From Bin5 sp963662575 (GTDB lineage: Bacteria; Chloroflexota; Anaerolineae; Caldilineales; Caldilineaceae): a stretch of 64,000 nt of DNA. The DNA is taken from positions 1,922,001 through 1,986,000 of the forward strand of contig OY759723.1 of the NCBI GenBank assembly GCA_963662575.1, given 5' to 3'. Position numbers and translations under genes: made by a program. Shown here in pieces: positions 54,800 through 63,727 of this stretch. Position 1 is the stretch's first letter. Each line of letters begins with the position of its first letter. The notes beneath the pieces were generated by a model that was not told where the DNA came from, ran no database searches, and worked only from the letters and a program-made list of their open reading frames with translations.

Positions 54800-56059
54800 A
54801 TGAGAACCGTTGCAATGATTTTGGCTGGCGGAGAAGGCACGCGCCTCACCGTCTTGTCCGAAAAACGGGCCAAACCCGCTGTTCCCTTTGCTGGCAAGTT
54901 CCGTATTATCGACTTCACGATCAGCAACTGTGTCAATAGCGGCATCTATACCGTGGGCGTCCTCACCCAGTATCGTCCCCACAGCCTCAACGAACACATC
55001 GGCATCGGTAAACCCTGGGATCTCGACCGCCAACACGGCGGCATCAGGCTCTTGCAGCCTTATCAGGGCCGCGGCGAGCACGACTGGTATGCCGGCACCG
55101 CCGACGCCATTCTGCAAAATCTCAACTTCCTCTCCGAATACAATGCCGACACCGCTCTGATCCTCTCCGGCGACCACATTTATAAGATGGACTACGGCCC
55201 TATGCTGGACTTCCACCAGCGCAAGAACGCTGATCTGACCATCGGCGTCATGCCCGTGCCCATCGAAGAAGCGCACCGCTTTGGCATCATGGAGACGAAC
55301 GCCGAGGACGAAATCGTTAATTTCCTTGAAAAACCGCAGCAGCCGACCAGCAATCTGGCATCAATGGGCATCTACGTCTTTAGCGCCCGCGTCCTGGCTC
55401 AACGTCTGCAGGAAAAAGGCGCCGACGGTCCCCGCAGCGATTTTGGCAAGGATGTCGTCCCCGCCATGCTGGCCGCCGGCGACCGCGTCTTTTCTTACCC
55501 TTTCACCGGCTACTGGGTCGATGTCGGCACTGTCGACGCCTACTGGAATACAAGCCTCGAGCTGCTCCAGCCGGACCCGGCTCTCGACCTCTATACCGAC
55601 AGCTGGCCAATCTCCACCCGCTCCGAAGAGCGGCCGCCCGCCAAGTTCGGCCCCCAGTCCCAGGTCGTGCAAAGCATGGTTTCAAACGGTTGCGAAGTGC
55701 ATGGACTGGTCACGAACAGCATCTTCAGCCCCGGCGTCTATGTCAGCCCCGGCGCGGTCGTGCAGGATAGCATCATCATGAACGACTCGTGGATCGGCCC
55801 CGGCGCGCACGTGGAACGGGTCATCATCGACAAGCAGGTCATCGTCGGCTTCGGCGCCCAGGTCGGCGGCGCCATGTCGGCCGCGCCCCCGCCCAATGCT
55901 CTCTTTGCCGACAAACTGGACAGCGGCCATACTGTCATCGGCAAGGGCGCATTCATTCCCGATGGCGCCCGCATCGGCACCAACGTGGTCGTCAACAGCG
56001 ACAGCGCTGAAGAGGATTTCCCAAACAACGCCGTCGTAGAGGACGGGCAGACCGTATAA
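54800..56059 (+). CDS. glgC: Glucose-1-phosphate adenylyltransferase
   Basis: ADP-glucose pyrophosphorylase, first committed step of glycogen synthesis (ATP + glucose-1-P to ADP-glucose + PPi). 419 residues, normal length. The nucleotide loop GGEGTRL is at 10-16, RAKPAVPFAG at 23-32, the catalytic Asp in LILSGDHIY (D125) and the glucose-1-P Lys in FLEKP (about 178) are all present. C-terminal left-handed beta-helix from about 285. The second, inactive-looking copy starts 51 bp downstream, so the two are an operon. No glgA, glgB or glgP in the window. Confidence 0.95.
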   Translation: MRTVAMILAGGEGTRLTVLSEKRAKPAVPFAGKFRIIDFTISNCVNSGIYTVGVLTQYRPHSLNEHIGIGKPWDLDRQHGGIRLLQPYQGRGEHDWYAGTADAILQNLNFLSEYNADTALILSGDHIYKMDYGPMLDFHQRKNADLTIGVMPVPIEEAHRFGIMETNAEDEIVNFLEKPQQPTSNLASMGIYVFSARVLAQRLQEKGADGPRSDFGKDVVPAMLAAGDRVFSYPFTGYWVDVGTVDAYWNTSLELLQPDPALDLYTDSWPISTRSEERPPAKFGPQSQVVQSMVSNGCEVHGLVTNSIFSPGVYVSPGAVVQDSIIMNDSWIGPGAHVERVIIDKQVIVGFGAQVGGAMSAAPPPNALFADKLDSGHTVIGKGAFIPDGARIGTNVVVNSDSAEEDFPNNAVVEDGQTV

Positions 56060-56110
56060 AGAGGTTTCGCTTTGCCCCTATGCGTAAACGGACCGCGAGG
56101 ATAATTCCCT

Positions 56111-57367
56111 ATGGTAAGTGCATTCTCGATAATCATGGCCGGCGCCGACAATGCCGATCTTAGTGTCCTCACCGAGGTCCGCTCCGAACCCGCCGTTCCC
56201 TTCGCCGGCAAGTTCCGCCTGATCGACTTTTCTCTCAGCAACTGTGTCAACAGCGGCATCCACAATGTCGCCGTACTCACCCAATACCGCCCCCGCAGCC
56301 TCAACGATCATATCGGCATCGGCAAACCCTGGGACCTGGACCGCTCAAGCGGCGGCGTGCGCCTCTTGCAGCCCTACCGCGGCGGACCCTACGGTGACTG
56401 GCAACGCGGCTCCGCCGACGCCATCCGGCGAAACCTCGACTACGTCCTCCAGCAGAATGAAGAGTGCGTACTGATCCTCTCCGGCAAACATATCTATCTG
56501 ATGGACTACCAGCCCCTCCTTTCCCATCACATGCGCACCGGCGCACCGGTCACCATCGCCGTCCGCCGCGTCAGCCGCCATGAAACCCATCGATTCGGAA
56601 TCATTTCGCTCGACACCGACGGACGCGTCATCGAGTTCCAGGAAAAGCCCCGCCGCACCGAGCAGAATCTTGCCAGCATGGGCGTCTACGTGTTCCAGCG
56701 CGATTTTCTGGTAGATGTCCTGAATAACAGCAGCGGCGACGACATCGGCAGGGATATCCTGTCGGGGCTCGTCGCACAGGGGCACGTCGCCAGCTATACC
56801 TATCCCGGCTATTGGGCAGACGCCAGCACAATTCAGGCCTACTGGGATGCCAATATGAGCCTGCTGGCCGAAGAGCCGGCGCTCAACCTCTACGCGCCGG
56901 AGTGGGTCGTCCATACCCGCAGCCAGGAGCGGGCGCCGGTCAAGCTGGGCCCGGCCGCAGACGTCGATGGCACCCTCCTCTCCAATGGCTGCCAGATCGA
57001 GGGCGCGGTCGAACGCAGCGTCCTGTCCCCTGGCGTTCAGGTGGGAGAAGGGGCGCTCGTCCGCGACAGCGTCATCCTCAATGATACTATCATCGAACCG
57101 GGCGCAGTCGTCGAGCGCTGTGTGATAGACAAAGAGGTGCGCATCTGCCAGAACGCACACGTTGGCCATTCCGAGAACAACCGCCCCAATCCGGAGCTGC
57201 CGGCCCGGCTAAACACCGGCCTCACCCTTGTCGGCAAGGGCAGCACTGTTCCCGCGGGCATGCGTCTCGGCCGCAATGTCGTTATCCATCCGCTCAGCGG
57301 CCCAAACGAATTCGCCCAATGCGAAGCCGTCGAGAGCGGGACGAGCGTCGGCAGCAACCTGCGGTAA
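56111..57367 (+). CDS. GlgC paralogue lacking catalytic residues (GlgD-like subunit)
   Basis: 418 residues, co-linear with glgC over its whole length, but the active site has decayed. GGEGTRL has become GADNADL (11-17), RAKPAV is RSEPAV (Lys to Glu), and the catalytic Asp in SGDH is Lys in SGKH (K126). The hydrophobic core and beta-helix are preserved, and FQEKP is kept, so the fold is under selection. It resembles in principle the GlgD of Bacillus/Geobacillus and the plant large subunit, regulatory partners that need an active subunit. GAGGA lies 9 bases before the ATG. A hetero-oligomer with the upstream gene product is the likely form. Confidence 0.88.
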   Translation: MVSAFSIIMAGADNADLSVLTEVRSEPAVPFAGKFRLIDFSLSNCVNSGIHNVAVLTQYRPRSLNDHIGIGKPWDLDRSSGGVRLLQPYRGGPYGDWQRGSADAIRRNLDYVLQQNEECVLILSGKHIYLMDYQPLLSHHMRTGAPVTIAVRRVSRHETHRFGIISLDTDGRVIEFQEKPRRTEQNLASMGVYVFQRDFLVDVLNNSSGDDIGRDILSGLVAQGHVASYTYPGYWADASTIQAYWDANMSLLAEEPALNLYAPEWVVHTRSQERAPVKLGPAADVDGTLLSNGCQIEGAVERSVLSPGVQVGEGALVRDSVILNDTIIEPGAVVERCVIDKEVRICQNAHVGHSENNRPNPELPARLNTGLTLVGKGSTVPAGMRLGRNVVIHPLSGPNEFAQCEAVESGTSVGSNLR

Positions 57368-57475
57368 CCCTATCCGCGGTAATCCAATTCTAGGCCGTCT
57401 TTATAGCCGGGGCTGGGTTTGGGGCAACCGCCCATGAGCAGCCATTCACCGGCTTCTGCTGCCAAAAAACGTGTG

Positions 57476-57859
57476 TTAGCCCTGCTTGGCCCGGTAACCG
57501 AGTTCGTTGAGAAGCGCTACCAGCCGTTCCCTCTGGTCGCCCTGGATCTCGATGTCCGCCCCTTTGACCGCACCGCCGCTTCCCAGCTTATTCTTCAAAT
57601 GCTTTGCCAGCGCGCGCTTGCCCACATCCGGGCTTTTTACACCCGTAATGATCGAAACCGTCTTCCCTTTCCGTCCCTTCTTCTCCAGGCGGACGCGCAC
57701 CGGCTGCGTTCCCTGGACGGCAAAAGGAGCCGCCGGGTTGCGAGGAAGCGCCGGCGGACTCTGTTCAGGTTCCGGTTCCGGGTCCGTCGAGTAGACCAGC
57801 CGCGGGCCTGCACTTCTGGAAATACTGCGATCTGCCTTCTTCGCTTTGCGTTTGGACAT
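57476..57859 (-). CDS. SUI1/YciH-family translation factor
   Basis: 127 residues: basic, disordered N-terminus (MSKRKAKKADRS...) followed by the SUI1/eIF1-like domain from about 60, VRVRLEKKGRKGKTVSIITG, then LAKHLKNKLGSGGAVKGADI, with the conserved GG of the family and EIQGDQRERLVALLNELGY. YciH-type proteins bind the 30S subunit and discriminate start codons. The start is ATG 57859, downstream of a longer frame. It diverges from the AIM24 gene with 49 bp between starts. Confidence 0.88.
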   Translation of the reverse strand: MSKRKAKKADRSISRSAGPRLVYSTDPEPEPEQSPPALPRNPAAPFAVQGTQPVRVRLEKKGRKGKTVSIITGVKSPDVGKRALAKHLKNKLGSGGAVKGADIEIQGDQRERLVALLNELGYRAKQG

Positions 57860-57908
57860 GATTCGTTCTTCTTCTTCTTTTGGCCGGTAGGTAGAAAGGA
57901 GTTGCACC

Positions 57909-58571
57909 ATGCAGTATAGCATCAGCGGCGAGATCGCCCAGTCCGTTCGCCTTGACTTCGCTCCGGGCGAATCTGCCTGGGTCAGCAAGGGCGTCCTGAT
58001 GGCCTATTCATCCCATATGCAGTGGAGCTTGCGCGTCCCCGGCGGCGCTGGCGGCGCGCTGCGGCGCAGCCTCTCCGGCGAAGGCCTCGCCCTCACCTTC
58101 CTCGAGACGAAAGCCGAAGACCAATATGCCCTGCTGGCGGCCAACGCCCCCGGCCACCTGGAAATTTGGGACCTGGAACACGATGGCGCCGTGACCACGA
58201 CGCGCGGCTCCTTTGTCGCCACCTGGGGTAAAGACGTTGACATCACTGTGACCGTCGCCCGCCGCGCCGGCGCAGCCGTTTTCGGCGGCGCCGGCCTCTT
58301 CCTGCAGACCATCTCCGGTGTCGGCACCGCGCTCGTACATGGCAGCGGCGACTTCTATGAGCGCCAGTTGGCTGCGAACGAGGAACTGCTTGTCAGCACC
58401 GGCAACCTGGCCGCATTTTCCGCTGAAGTCGACTATGATATTCGCGGCGTCGGCGGCTTCCGCCGCATGATTTTCGGCGGCGAAGGACTGTTCATGACCA
58501 ACCTGCGCGGCCCTGGACGCGTCCTGCTCCAGACCCTCAAGCGCAACTTTGGCAACAAGTCAACCGGCTGA
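57909..58571 (+). CDS. AIM24-family protein
   Basis: 220 residues of the AIM24/TIGR00266 family, a beta-sandwich-type domain widespread in bacteria, archaea and mitochondria, with unknown function. The pattern SGEIAQSVRLDFAPGESAWVS at the start, FGGAGLFLQTISGVGTALVH (about 118-137) and GGEGLFMTNLRGPGRVLLQT (about 190-209) are the family's repeated Gly-rich loops. Cytoplasmic, no signal peptide. AAAGGAG precedes the ATG. It shares its short 49 bp upstream space with the SUI1 gene. Confidence 0.9.
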   Translation: MQYSISGEIAQSVRLDFAPGESAWVSKGVLMAYSSHMQWSLRVPGGAGGALRRSLSGEGLALTFLETKAEDQYALLAANAPGHLEIWDLEHDGAVTTTRGSFVATWGKDVDITVTVARRAGAAVFGGAGLFLQTISGVGTALVHGSGDFYERQLAANEELLVSTGNLAAFSAEVDYDIRGVGGFRRMIFGGEGLFMTNLRGPGRVLLQTLKRNFGNKSTG

Positions 58572-58756
58572 GCAGAGCTCCCCGCCCAGTTCTCCCGCCG
58601 AGTGGCCGCCACTTCACGCCGGTAACAACAGGCAGGATGACGCTTGCCCGCAACAAAATTGCGATTTGGTATCTATCTGTAAATCGACCACAATGTTGCA
58701 GGCAACGCTTTCAGTGGATACGCTGGCACTCCGTTCCCGTCACAAGGAGGTTCTCC

Positions 58757-59290
58757 GTGGTGGCAGAAACTGGCTCTATGAAGAAAGCCATCAGTGGTGA
58801 GGTCCGGTTAACCGATCCCGCTGCCGATGCCATTCTGACGCTGGCAGTGCGGCTGAGCAGTCCCCTTTCGTACGAGGAAATTGCGTCGTCATTCGGCATC
58901 GCTCGCCACGATGTGAGCGAAATCTGCGAGCCGTACAAGGAGCACTTGCGCACGACAGGAGAAAATGGCCCCGGCCTTGTCTATACGGGGCAGTCAACTC
59001 GGCAGGCGGTTCGACCGCGCGCCATGTGGGAAAATGCTTCGTTTGGGAATAGTGGGCGGGAATCTTTTCAGAAACAGCAGATTGTCAATGGCGCCGACCG
59101 GCTGGCCGATCCTGTTGACGATGCCATCTTGACGCTCGCAGTGCGTCTGCCCAATCCGCTTTCTTACGAGGAAATTGCGACGCTACTCGGTATTTCTCAC
59201 GTCGCTGCAAGCAAAATCTGTGAGCCGTACAAGGAGTTCATGCGCACAGCAGGAGAATATGGCGTCCGTGGGGTTACCAAAACGGGCTAG
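58757..59290 (+). CDS. Tandem helix-turn-helix protein (uncharacterised)
   Basis: 177 residues with two near-identical copies of a ~52-residue unit (about 17-68 and 115-166), each DAILTLAVRL, P-LSYEEIA---GI, then ICEPYKE(H/F)(L/M)RT. The LSYEEIA...GI...V segment has the spacing of a sigma-70 region 4/HTH motif, so each unit probably binds DNA. The joining segment (69-114) is Gly/Arg-rich. The GTG at 58757 has AAGGAGG six bases upstream. The longer open frame (from 58637) reads non-family residues. No known family was recognised; an intragenic duplication is the obvious origin. Confidence 0.78.
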   Translation: MVAETGSMKKAISGEVRLTDPAADAILTLAVRLSSPLSYEEIASSFGIARHDVSEICEPYKEHLRTTGENGPGLVYTGQSTRQAVRPRAMWENASFGNSGRESFQKQQIVNGADRLADPVDDAILTLAVRLPNPLSYEEIATLLGISHVAASKICEPYKEFMRTAGEYGVRGVTKTG

Positions 59291-59371
59291 ACTTCCTCGC
59301 GCAAACTGGCCGCCGCCCGACCCGCCCCAAAGGCAAGCCCCGCCGCACACTACGACACCCTGTGACCTACC

Positions 59372-61219
59372 TCAGCGCGGCGGCGCCGCGTTGAAAATCT
59401 GCCGCAACAGATCACCGCGTTCAACTTCCGTCGTCCAGCGCGGCTGCGCATAGTCCTCTAACACCGCTGTCAGAATCTCCGTGTTGATCACCTGGCCGTC
59501 ATAGATCGTGTGGCGCGCAATCAGCGTAGTGCGTGTCTGCCAGCTCCACATCTGATCGAAGAACAGATTGCCCAAACCGTAGACAATAATGCCCGGCTCT
59601 TCACTCCCGTACCCATACGGCTCCATCGCCTGGGGCACATGGCTCTGAACCCCGGTGACAATATCCGCGCCGGCCGCACGCAGTTCGCGGAAATCCTGCA
59701 CCTGCCGGGTAATCGGCGCCGGATTGTAAATCTCCTCATGCTGCAACTCAACCGCAATCACATCTACTTCGCCGCGTAGCGCCGCAATTCTGGCAAATAT
59801 GCGCTCTTTGTTGGCATTGTAATTACAGGTTCCCGGCTCTTCCTCCGTCGCCCAGGCAAAGGCCGGATAGTGGGCCAGCGCCGCGAAAAAGGCAAAACGA
59901 TTGCCGTTGTGCGTAAATAACAGTGGCTCGCACGCCTCCGCCTCATTCAAACCGCTCCCATATATCGGGATCCCATTCTGCCGGTACCAGCCAATCGACT
60001 CGCGCGCGCCTGCCCGTCCAAAATCGTTGACGTGGTTGCCGCTCAACCCCACGATGTCCACGCCGACCGCCGCCAGCGCCGCCCAATAGGCCGGGCTACT
60101 GCACAGGATCATGTTGTTCAACGATGGGTCGACGTCACAGCCCGCCAGGAACGGCACTTCATTGCTGATGTGGGTAATGTCGGCCGCACGCAGCGTCGGT
60201 GCAATCACCAGTGCGGGGTAGTCGTAACCCTTCTCCTCCATGCGAGATGCCGTTACGCGGGCCATCGCTGTCACACCGGTCATGATCAGGGTCGTTAACT
60301 CGTCTGGGCTGCGGTTCGTCGGCTGTGTGATGTGTGGTCGCAGCGCCGCGGCGACGCTCTCGCTCTCACTGCCAAAAGCAGCCACAACCACCGTCAGCGG
60401 ATAGGATGCCGCGTCGAAGGAGTTGCTCAGAATGTTGACACCGTCTAAATGCAACACCTTCATAACCGGCGTCACGTTTTCGAATGGCACAATCGCCAGC
60501 GCGCCGGCAATAACCTCCAACACCGCAGGCAGGGCGCTGCCGCTCGCGGTCTGAACCGAATCGGCTGCCTCTTCTCCGAAGATCGCCTCCAGTTCGGATA
60601 CGTAGTCGGCATCCACGATTAGAGGACCGCTGCCCCTCCCCTGCCAGCGCAGGGTCAACTCCGCCATCGAGACCTCATCCGGAACAGTCGCGAACGGCGC
60701 CACCGGCGCCAGAAATCGCGTGTACAGCACACTTCCCGCCTCTCCTGTTCCTGCCGCCAGCCCGATCTGCACATCGGCATTGCGCGGCTGATCGAGCAGC
60801 ATCACCGTCTTGCGTACGCCGCCCGAATCAATCTCTTCCAATCCGACCGTCACAGCCAGCAGTTGACTGAAATAACGTTCCGGCAGAGCAGTGTCGAGCG
60901 CAAGCGTCAACCACCCTTTACGGCTGTCTGCCTGCTGCACGACCGGCTGCAACTGCGCCTCAGAGCTGGCCTCTATCTCTCCCGTCTCCGGCGTCCCACT
61001 GGCAAAGGTCGCAATCGACGTGGCTGCCGCCACCCCGCTGATCCAAAGCAGTGCAGTGACCACCAGCTGGCTATGCGACCGCAAGTTCGTAACGGCCTCT
61101 CTGAAGGTCGCGACCCGGTTGGCTGCAAAGATACTTTGCATGCCCACTCGAAAGTCGCGCCATCCCGGCTGCAACCGTTTCTCAATCTGTTTACAAATGG
61201 CGCCAAGTCGGTTCAACAT
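59372..61219 (-). CDS. CapA-family metallophosphatase-like protein
   Basis: 615 residues. An N-terminal membrane anchor (about 50-75, LVVTALLWISGVAAATSIAT) and a C-terminal CapA domain (about 345-600) of the calcineurin-like phosphoesterase fold, as used in poly-gamma-glutamate synthesis and other envelope polymers. Ligand motifs VDIVGLSGNHVNDFG (GNH), EEPGIIVYGLGNLFFDQ, HEEIYNP and VQSHVPQAMEP are intact. The region between (about 80-340) is unassigned, with SGG-rich segments. CapB/CapC partners are not nearby, so the poly-glutamate role is not supported. It converges with the tandem-HTH gene. Confidence 0.85.
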   Translation of the reverse strand: MLNRLGAICKQIEKRLQPGWRDFRVGMQSIFAANRVATFREAVTNLRSHSQLVVTALLWISGVAAATSIATFASGTPETGEIEASSEAQLQPVVQQADSRKGWLTLALDTALPERYFSQLLAVTVGLEEIDSGGVRKTVMLLDQPRNADVQIGLAAGTGEAGSVLYTRFLAPVAPFATVPDEVSMAELTLRWQGRGSGPLIVDADYVSELEAIFGEEAADSVQTASGSALPAVLEVIAGALAIVPFENVTPVMKVLHLDGVNILSNSFDAASYPLTVVVAAFGSESESVAAALRPHITQPTNRSPDELTTLIMTGVTAMARVTASRMEEKGYDYPALVIAPTLRAADITHISNEVPFLAGCDVDPSLNNMILCSSPAYWAALAAVGVDIVGLSGNHVNDFGRAGARESIGWYRQNGIPIYGSGLNEAEACEPLLFTHNGNRFAFFAALAHYPAFAWATEEEPGTCNYNANKERIFARIAALRGEVDVIAVELQHEEIYNPAPITRQVQDFRELRAAGADIVTGVQSHVPQAMEPYGYGSEEPGIIVYGLGNLFFDQMWSWQTRTTLIARHTIYDGQVINTEILTAVLEDYAQPRWTTEVERGDLLRQIFNAAPPR

Positions 61220-61640
61220 TGCCGTTTAACTGCCTGACATCTGTATGAAGGCTGAACTGTAGAACTCTCCTGCATAGGGAGTCCAAGTCAAAAGTATATG
61301 GCCAACATCGGCTTTGGTCAATATCAGGTTTACCTCCATACCCTCCAGCAGGGCCTGTCTTGAGCGCATATTAGTTTGGCCTCCTCCAGTCTGTAGTCCG
61401 CTGTATCCGCCCCACGATTCATTGGCGTCACCCCGCATATCCTCAGGCGCCCCTGTACATTGGACGTTGACAAACGGGACGCATTTCGGTACTTTTACGT
61501 CTGATTAAGACAATACGACCATGTAGTCTCAACGAGTTGTATGCGCGGGCAGTTCCTGACAACGCGCCCGCTAAATACGTGCAACTGCTTGCCGCCGCCA
61601 TTGGAAACCGCGGCTTGTGAGTCGTGATGGAGGTGTAAAT
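61220..61640. other. 421 bp divergent intergenic region
   Basis: Between the CapA-like gene (minus) and the chromate transporter (plus). No gene is recognised; small frames on both strands lack family resemblance. Both promoters must lie here. Confidence 0.4.
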
Positions 61641-62855
61641 TTGGCTACCGGAACCGTTGGTGAAGTCGTCAAACTGTGCGGCAAATTGGGAATCATCGGC
61701 TTTGGTGGGCCCGCCAGCCACATCGCCATGCTCGAAGATGAAGCCGTGACGCGGCGCAAATGGCTCAGCCGCGAACATTTCCTCGACCTGGTCGGCGCCA
61801 CCAATCTGATCCCCGGCCCCAATTCGACCGAAATGATGATCCATATCGGCTATCAGCGCGCCGGCTGGCCGGGTCTGCTCGCCGCCGGCATATCCTTTGT
61901 CCTGCCTGCCGTGCTGCTGTCCACCCTGATAGCCTGGATCTATGTCGAATTCGGCGCGCTGCCCGCCGTGCAGCCCTTCCTCATGGGCGTAAAACCCGCC
62001 GTTCTGGCCGTCATCCTCGGCGCCCTGTGGCGGCTGGGAATAACCGCCTCAAAACCCAAGTCGGATACCCAGACCCGCATCGCCCTCGGCATCATCGGCA
62101 TTGCGGTGACCGTTGCCGTCTACCTCGGCGCGCCGGTTATCTGGTCGCTGATCGCCGGCGGCCTGCTCGGCATGCTCGCCCTGCGCGCCATGTCCGGCTG
62201 GAGCGGCGCCGCCGCGCTGCTGGCCTTGCCTGCATTGCCCGATGGCCGCAGTGCACTCCCCTGGGCAGACATTTCACCTGCGTCAGCGCTCAAGTGGGCC
62301 GCTCTCCTCGCTGCCGCCGCCGTGCCCGCCCTGACCCTCGGCGCATTGGGCCTCTTTTTTCTCAAAGTTGGCAGCGTCCTCTACGGCAGCGGCTACGTTC
62401 TCGTCGCTTTTCTCGAAGCCGATCTCGTGCACGAGTATGGCTGGCTCACCCAGCAGCAACTGCTCGACGCCATCGCCATCGGCCAGTTCACACCCGGTCC
62501 CGTCCTCTCCACCGCTGCCTTCATCGGCTACGTGCTATACGGCGTTCCCGGCGCCTTCGTCAGCGCCGCCGCCATCTTCGCGCCCTCATTCATCTTCGTC
62601 GCCATCCTCAACCCCATCGTCCCCCGCCTGCGCCGCTCGCCCTGGATGGCCGCCTTCCTCGACGCCGTCAACGTCAGCGCCGTCGGCCTCATGGCCGCCG
62701 TCCTCGTGCGCCTCACCGGAGACATCGTCACCACCTGGCCCGCCGTCGTCATCGCCCTCCTGGCCGCGGCCGCAGTCCTACGCTGGCGCGTCACCTCCGC
62801 CTGGGTCGTTATCGGCGGCGCATTGCTCGGCTGGCCGCTCTCGCTGCTCGGTTAA
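61641..62855 (+). CDS. chrA: Chromate transporter (CHR family, two-domain)
   Basis: 404 residues (long-chain CHR: two homologous CHR domains in tandem). N-domain motif GFGGPASHIAMLEDE (about 18-32) and LIPGPNSTEMMIHIGY (about 56-71); C-domain counterparts GSVLYGSGYVLVAFLEADLV (about 240) and FTPGPVLSTAAFIGY (about 280). About ten to twelve membrane helices. Effluxes chromate in characterised members; physiological substrate here may differ. The TTG at 61641 has GGAGGT six bases upstream; an in-frame GTG lies at 61617. It stands alone, with no chrB regulator nearby. Confidence 0.9.
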   Translation: MATGTVGEVVKLCGKLGIIGFGGPASHIAMLEDEAVTRRKWLSREHFLDLVGATNLIPGPNSTEMMIHIGYQRAGWPGLLAAGISFVLPAVLLSTLIAWIYVEFGALPAVQPFLMGVKPAVLAVILGALWRLGITASKPKSDTQTRIALGIIGIAVTVAVYLGAPVIWSLIAGGLLGMLALRAMSGWSGAAALLALPALPDGRSALPWADISPASALKWAALLAAAAVPALTLGALGLFFLKVGSVLYGSGYVLVAFLEADLVHEYGWLTQQQLLDAIAIGQFTPGPVLSTAAFIGYVLYGVPGAFVSAAAIFAPSFIFVAILNPIVPRLRRSPWMAAFLDAVNVSAVGLMAAVLVRLTGDIVTTWPAVVIALLAAAAVLRWRVTSAWVVIGGALLGWPLSLLG

Positions 62856-62873
62856 AGTTGGGAACTTCGGGCT

Positions 62874-63691
62874 TCAACCCTCACCGTACTGGAAAGGCTG
62901 TTCCATCGCCCGGATCAGAGGAAGCAGGGGCACGCCATTCACATCCAGCCATCTACCCCAGCACGTATTGTCAACTGCGCTTTCACTATGGGCCTTTATG
63001 ACCCGCTCCCAATGGTCCTGGGAGTGAAAAAGATTCCCGCCCTTGGCTATATCCGTAGCATAGAGGAATCCCAGATAAACCAGCACCACGGGTACGCCCA
63101 GAGAGGCCAGCTTCCAAGACCACGCAACCGGTTGGACAACTGGTAATGACTGTCCCGCGAAATATTCCACCCGCCCCCGGTCGCTGATTGGAGACCAGCC
63201 GCGGCCTCCTCGATCGCCAAACCGATCTTCTCGTGATTTTCGATCGTATTATCTGAGGCCGATGCCCTAAGCCGTTTCCCCGAAGACGACCCTTTCACTT
63301 CATTCCAGTGCGCCTTCGCCTCCACCAGCAGAAGCCCCTTCTCGCCCTTAACCGTGCAAGTGCTGGCAATATCCCAATTCGGAGTCCTGGGGTCGTTTTC
63401 AGAAACTGCCAGCCACCACTTCGCTAACGCCTCACTTATACCGCGTGGCAAGAGCTCCGTCGGCTTGTCCAGTTCCACTTCATCCGCCGGCGTCCTGTCC
63501 CACGATCCGTTTCCATTCTGCACCGGCTTGCCAGAGGGCATCCATATATCGCAATCAGTGACCTCTACATCATCAACGCCCACCAGTTGCGTCAGCCGGG
63601 CAGCAGCCTCCTTTTTGTCACCGTCCACAAGCAGCACACAGCGCGGCCGGCTCCCACGACTATCTTTCCCAAGTTGTTTCGACCAACCCAA
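62874..63691 (-). pseudogene. Frameshifted gene of unknown function (nuclease-like features)
   Basis: Two frames belong to one protein: the upstream part ends WNISRDSHYQLSNRLR and the downstream part continues VAWSWKLASLGVPVVLVYLGFLYATD; they meet near 63126 and joining them needs one inserted base (CGG TTx GCG). The upstream half contains a DxnE/K-like block (WDIASTCTVKGEKGLLLVEAKAHW) similar to the PD-(D/E)xK nuclease core (D...ExK), so a nuclease-like origin is plausible but unproven. TTG 63691 with GGAGGGG is used as start. The indel may be a real mutation or a sequencing error. Confidence 0.68.
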
Positions 63692-63727
63692 ACTACCCCT
63701 CCCTTGAAACCGTCACAGAGAACCGGA

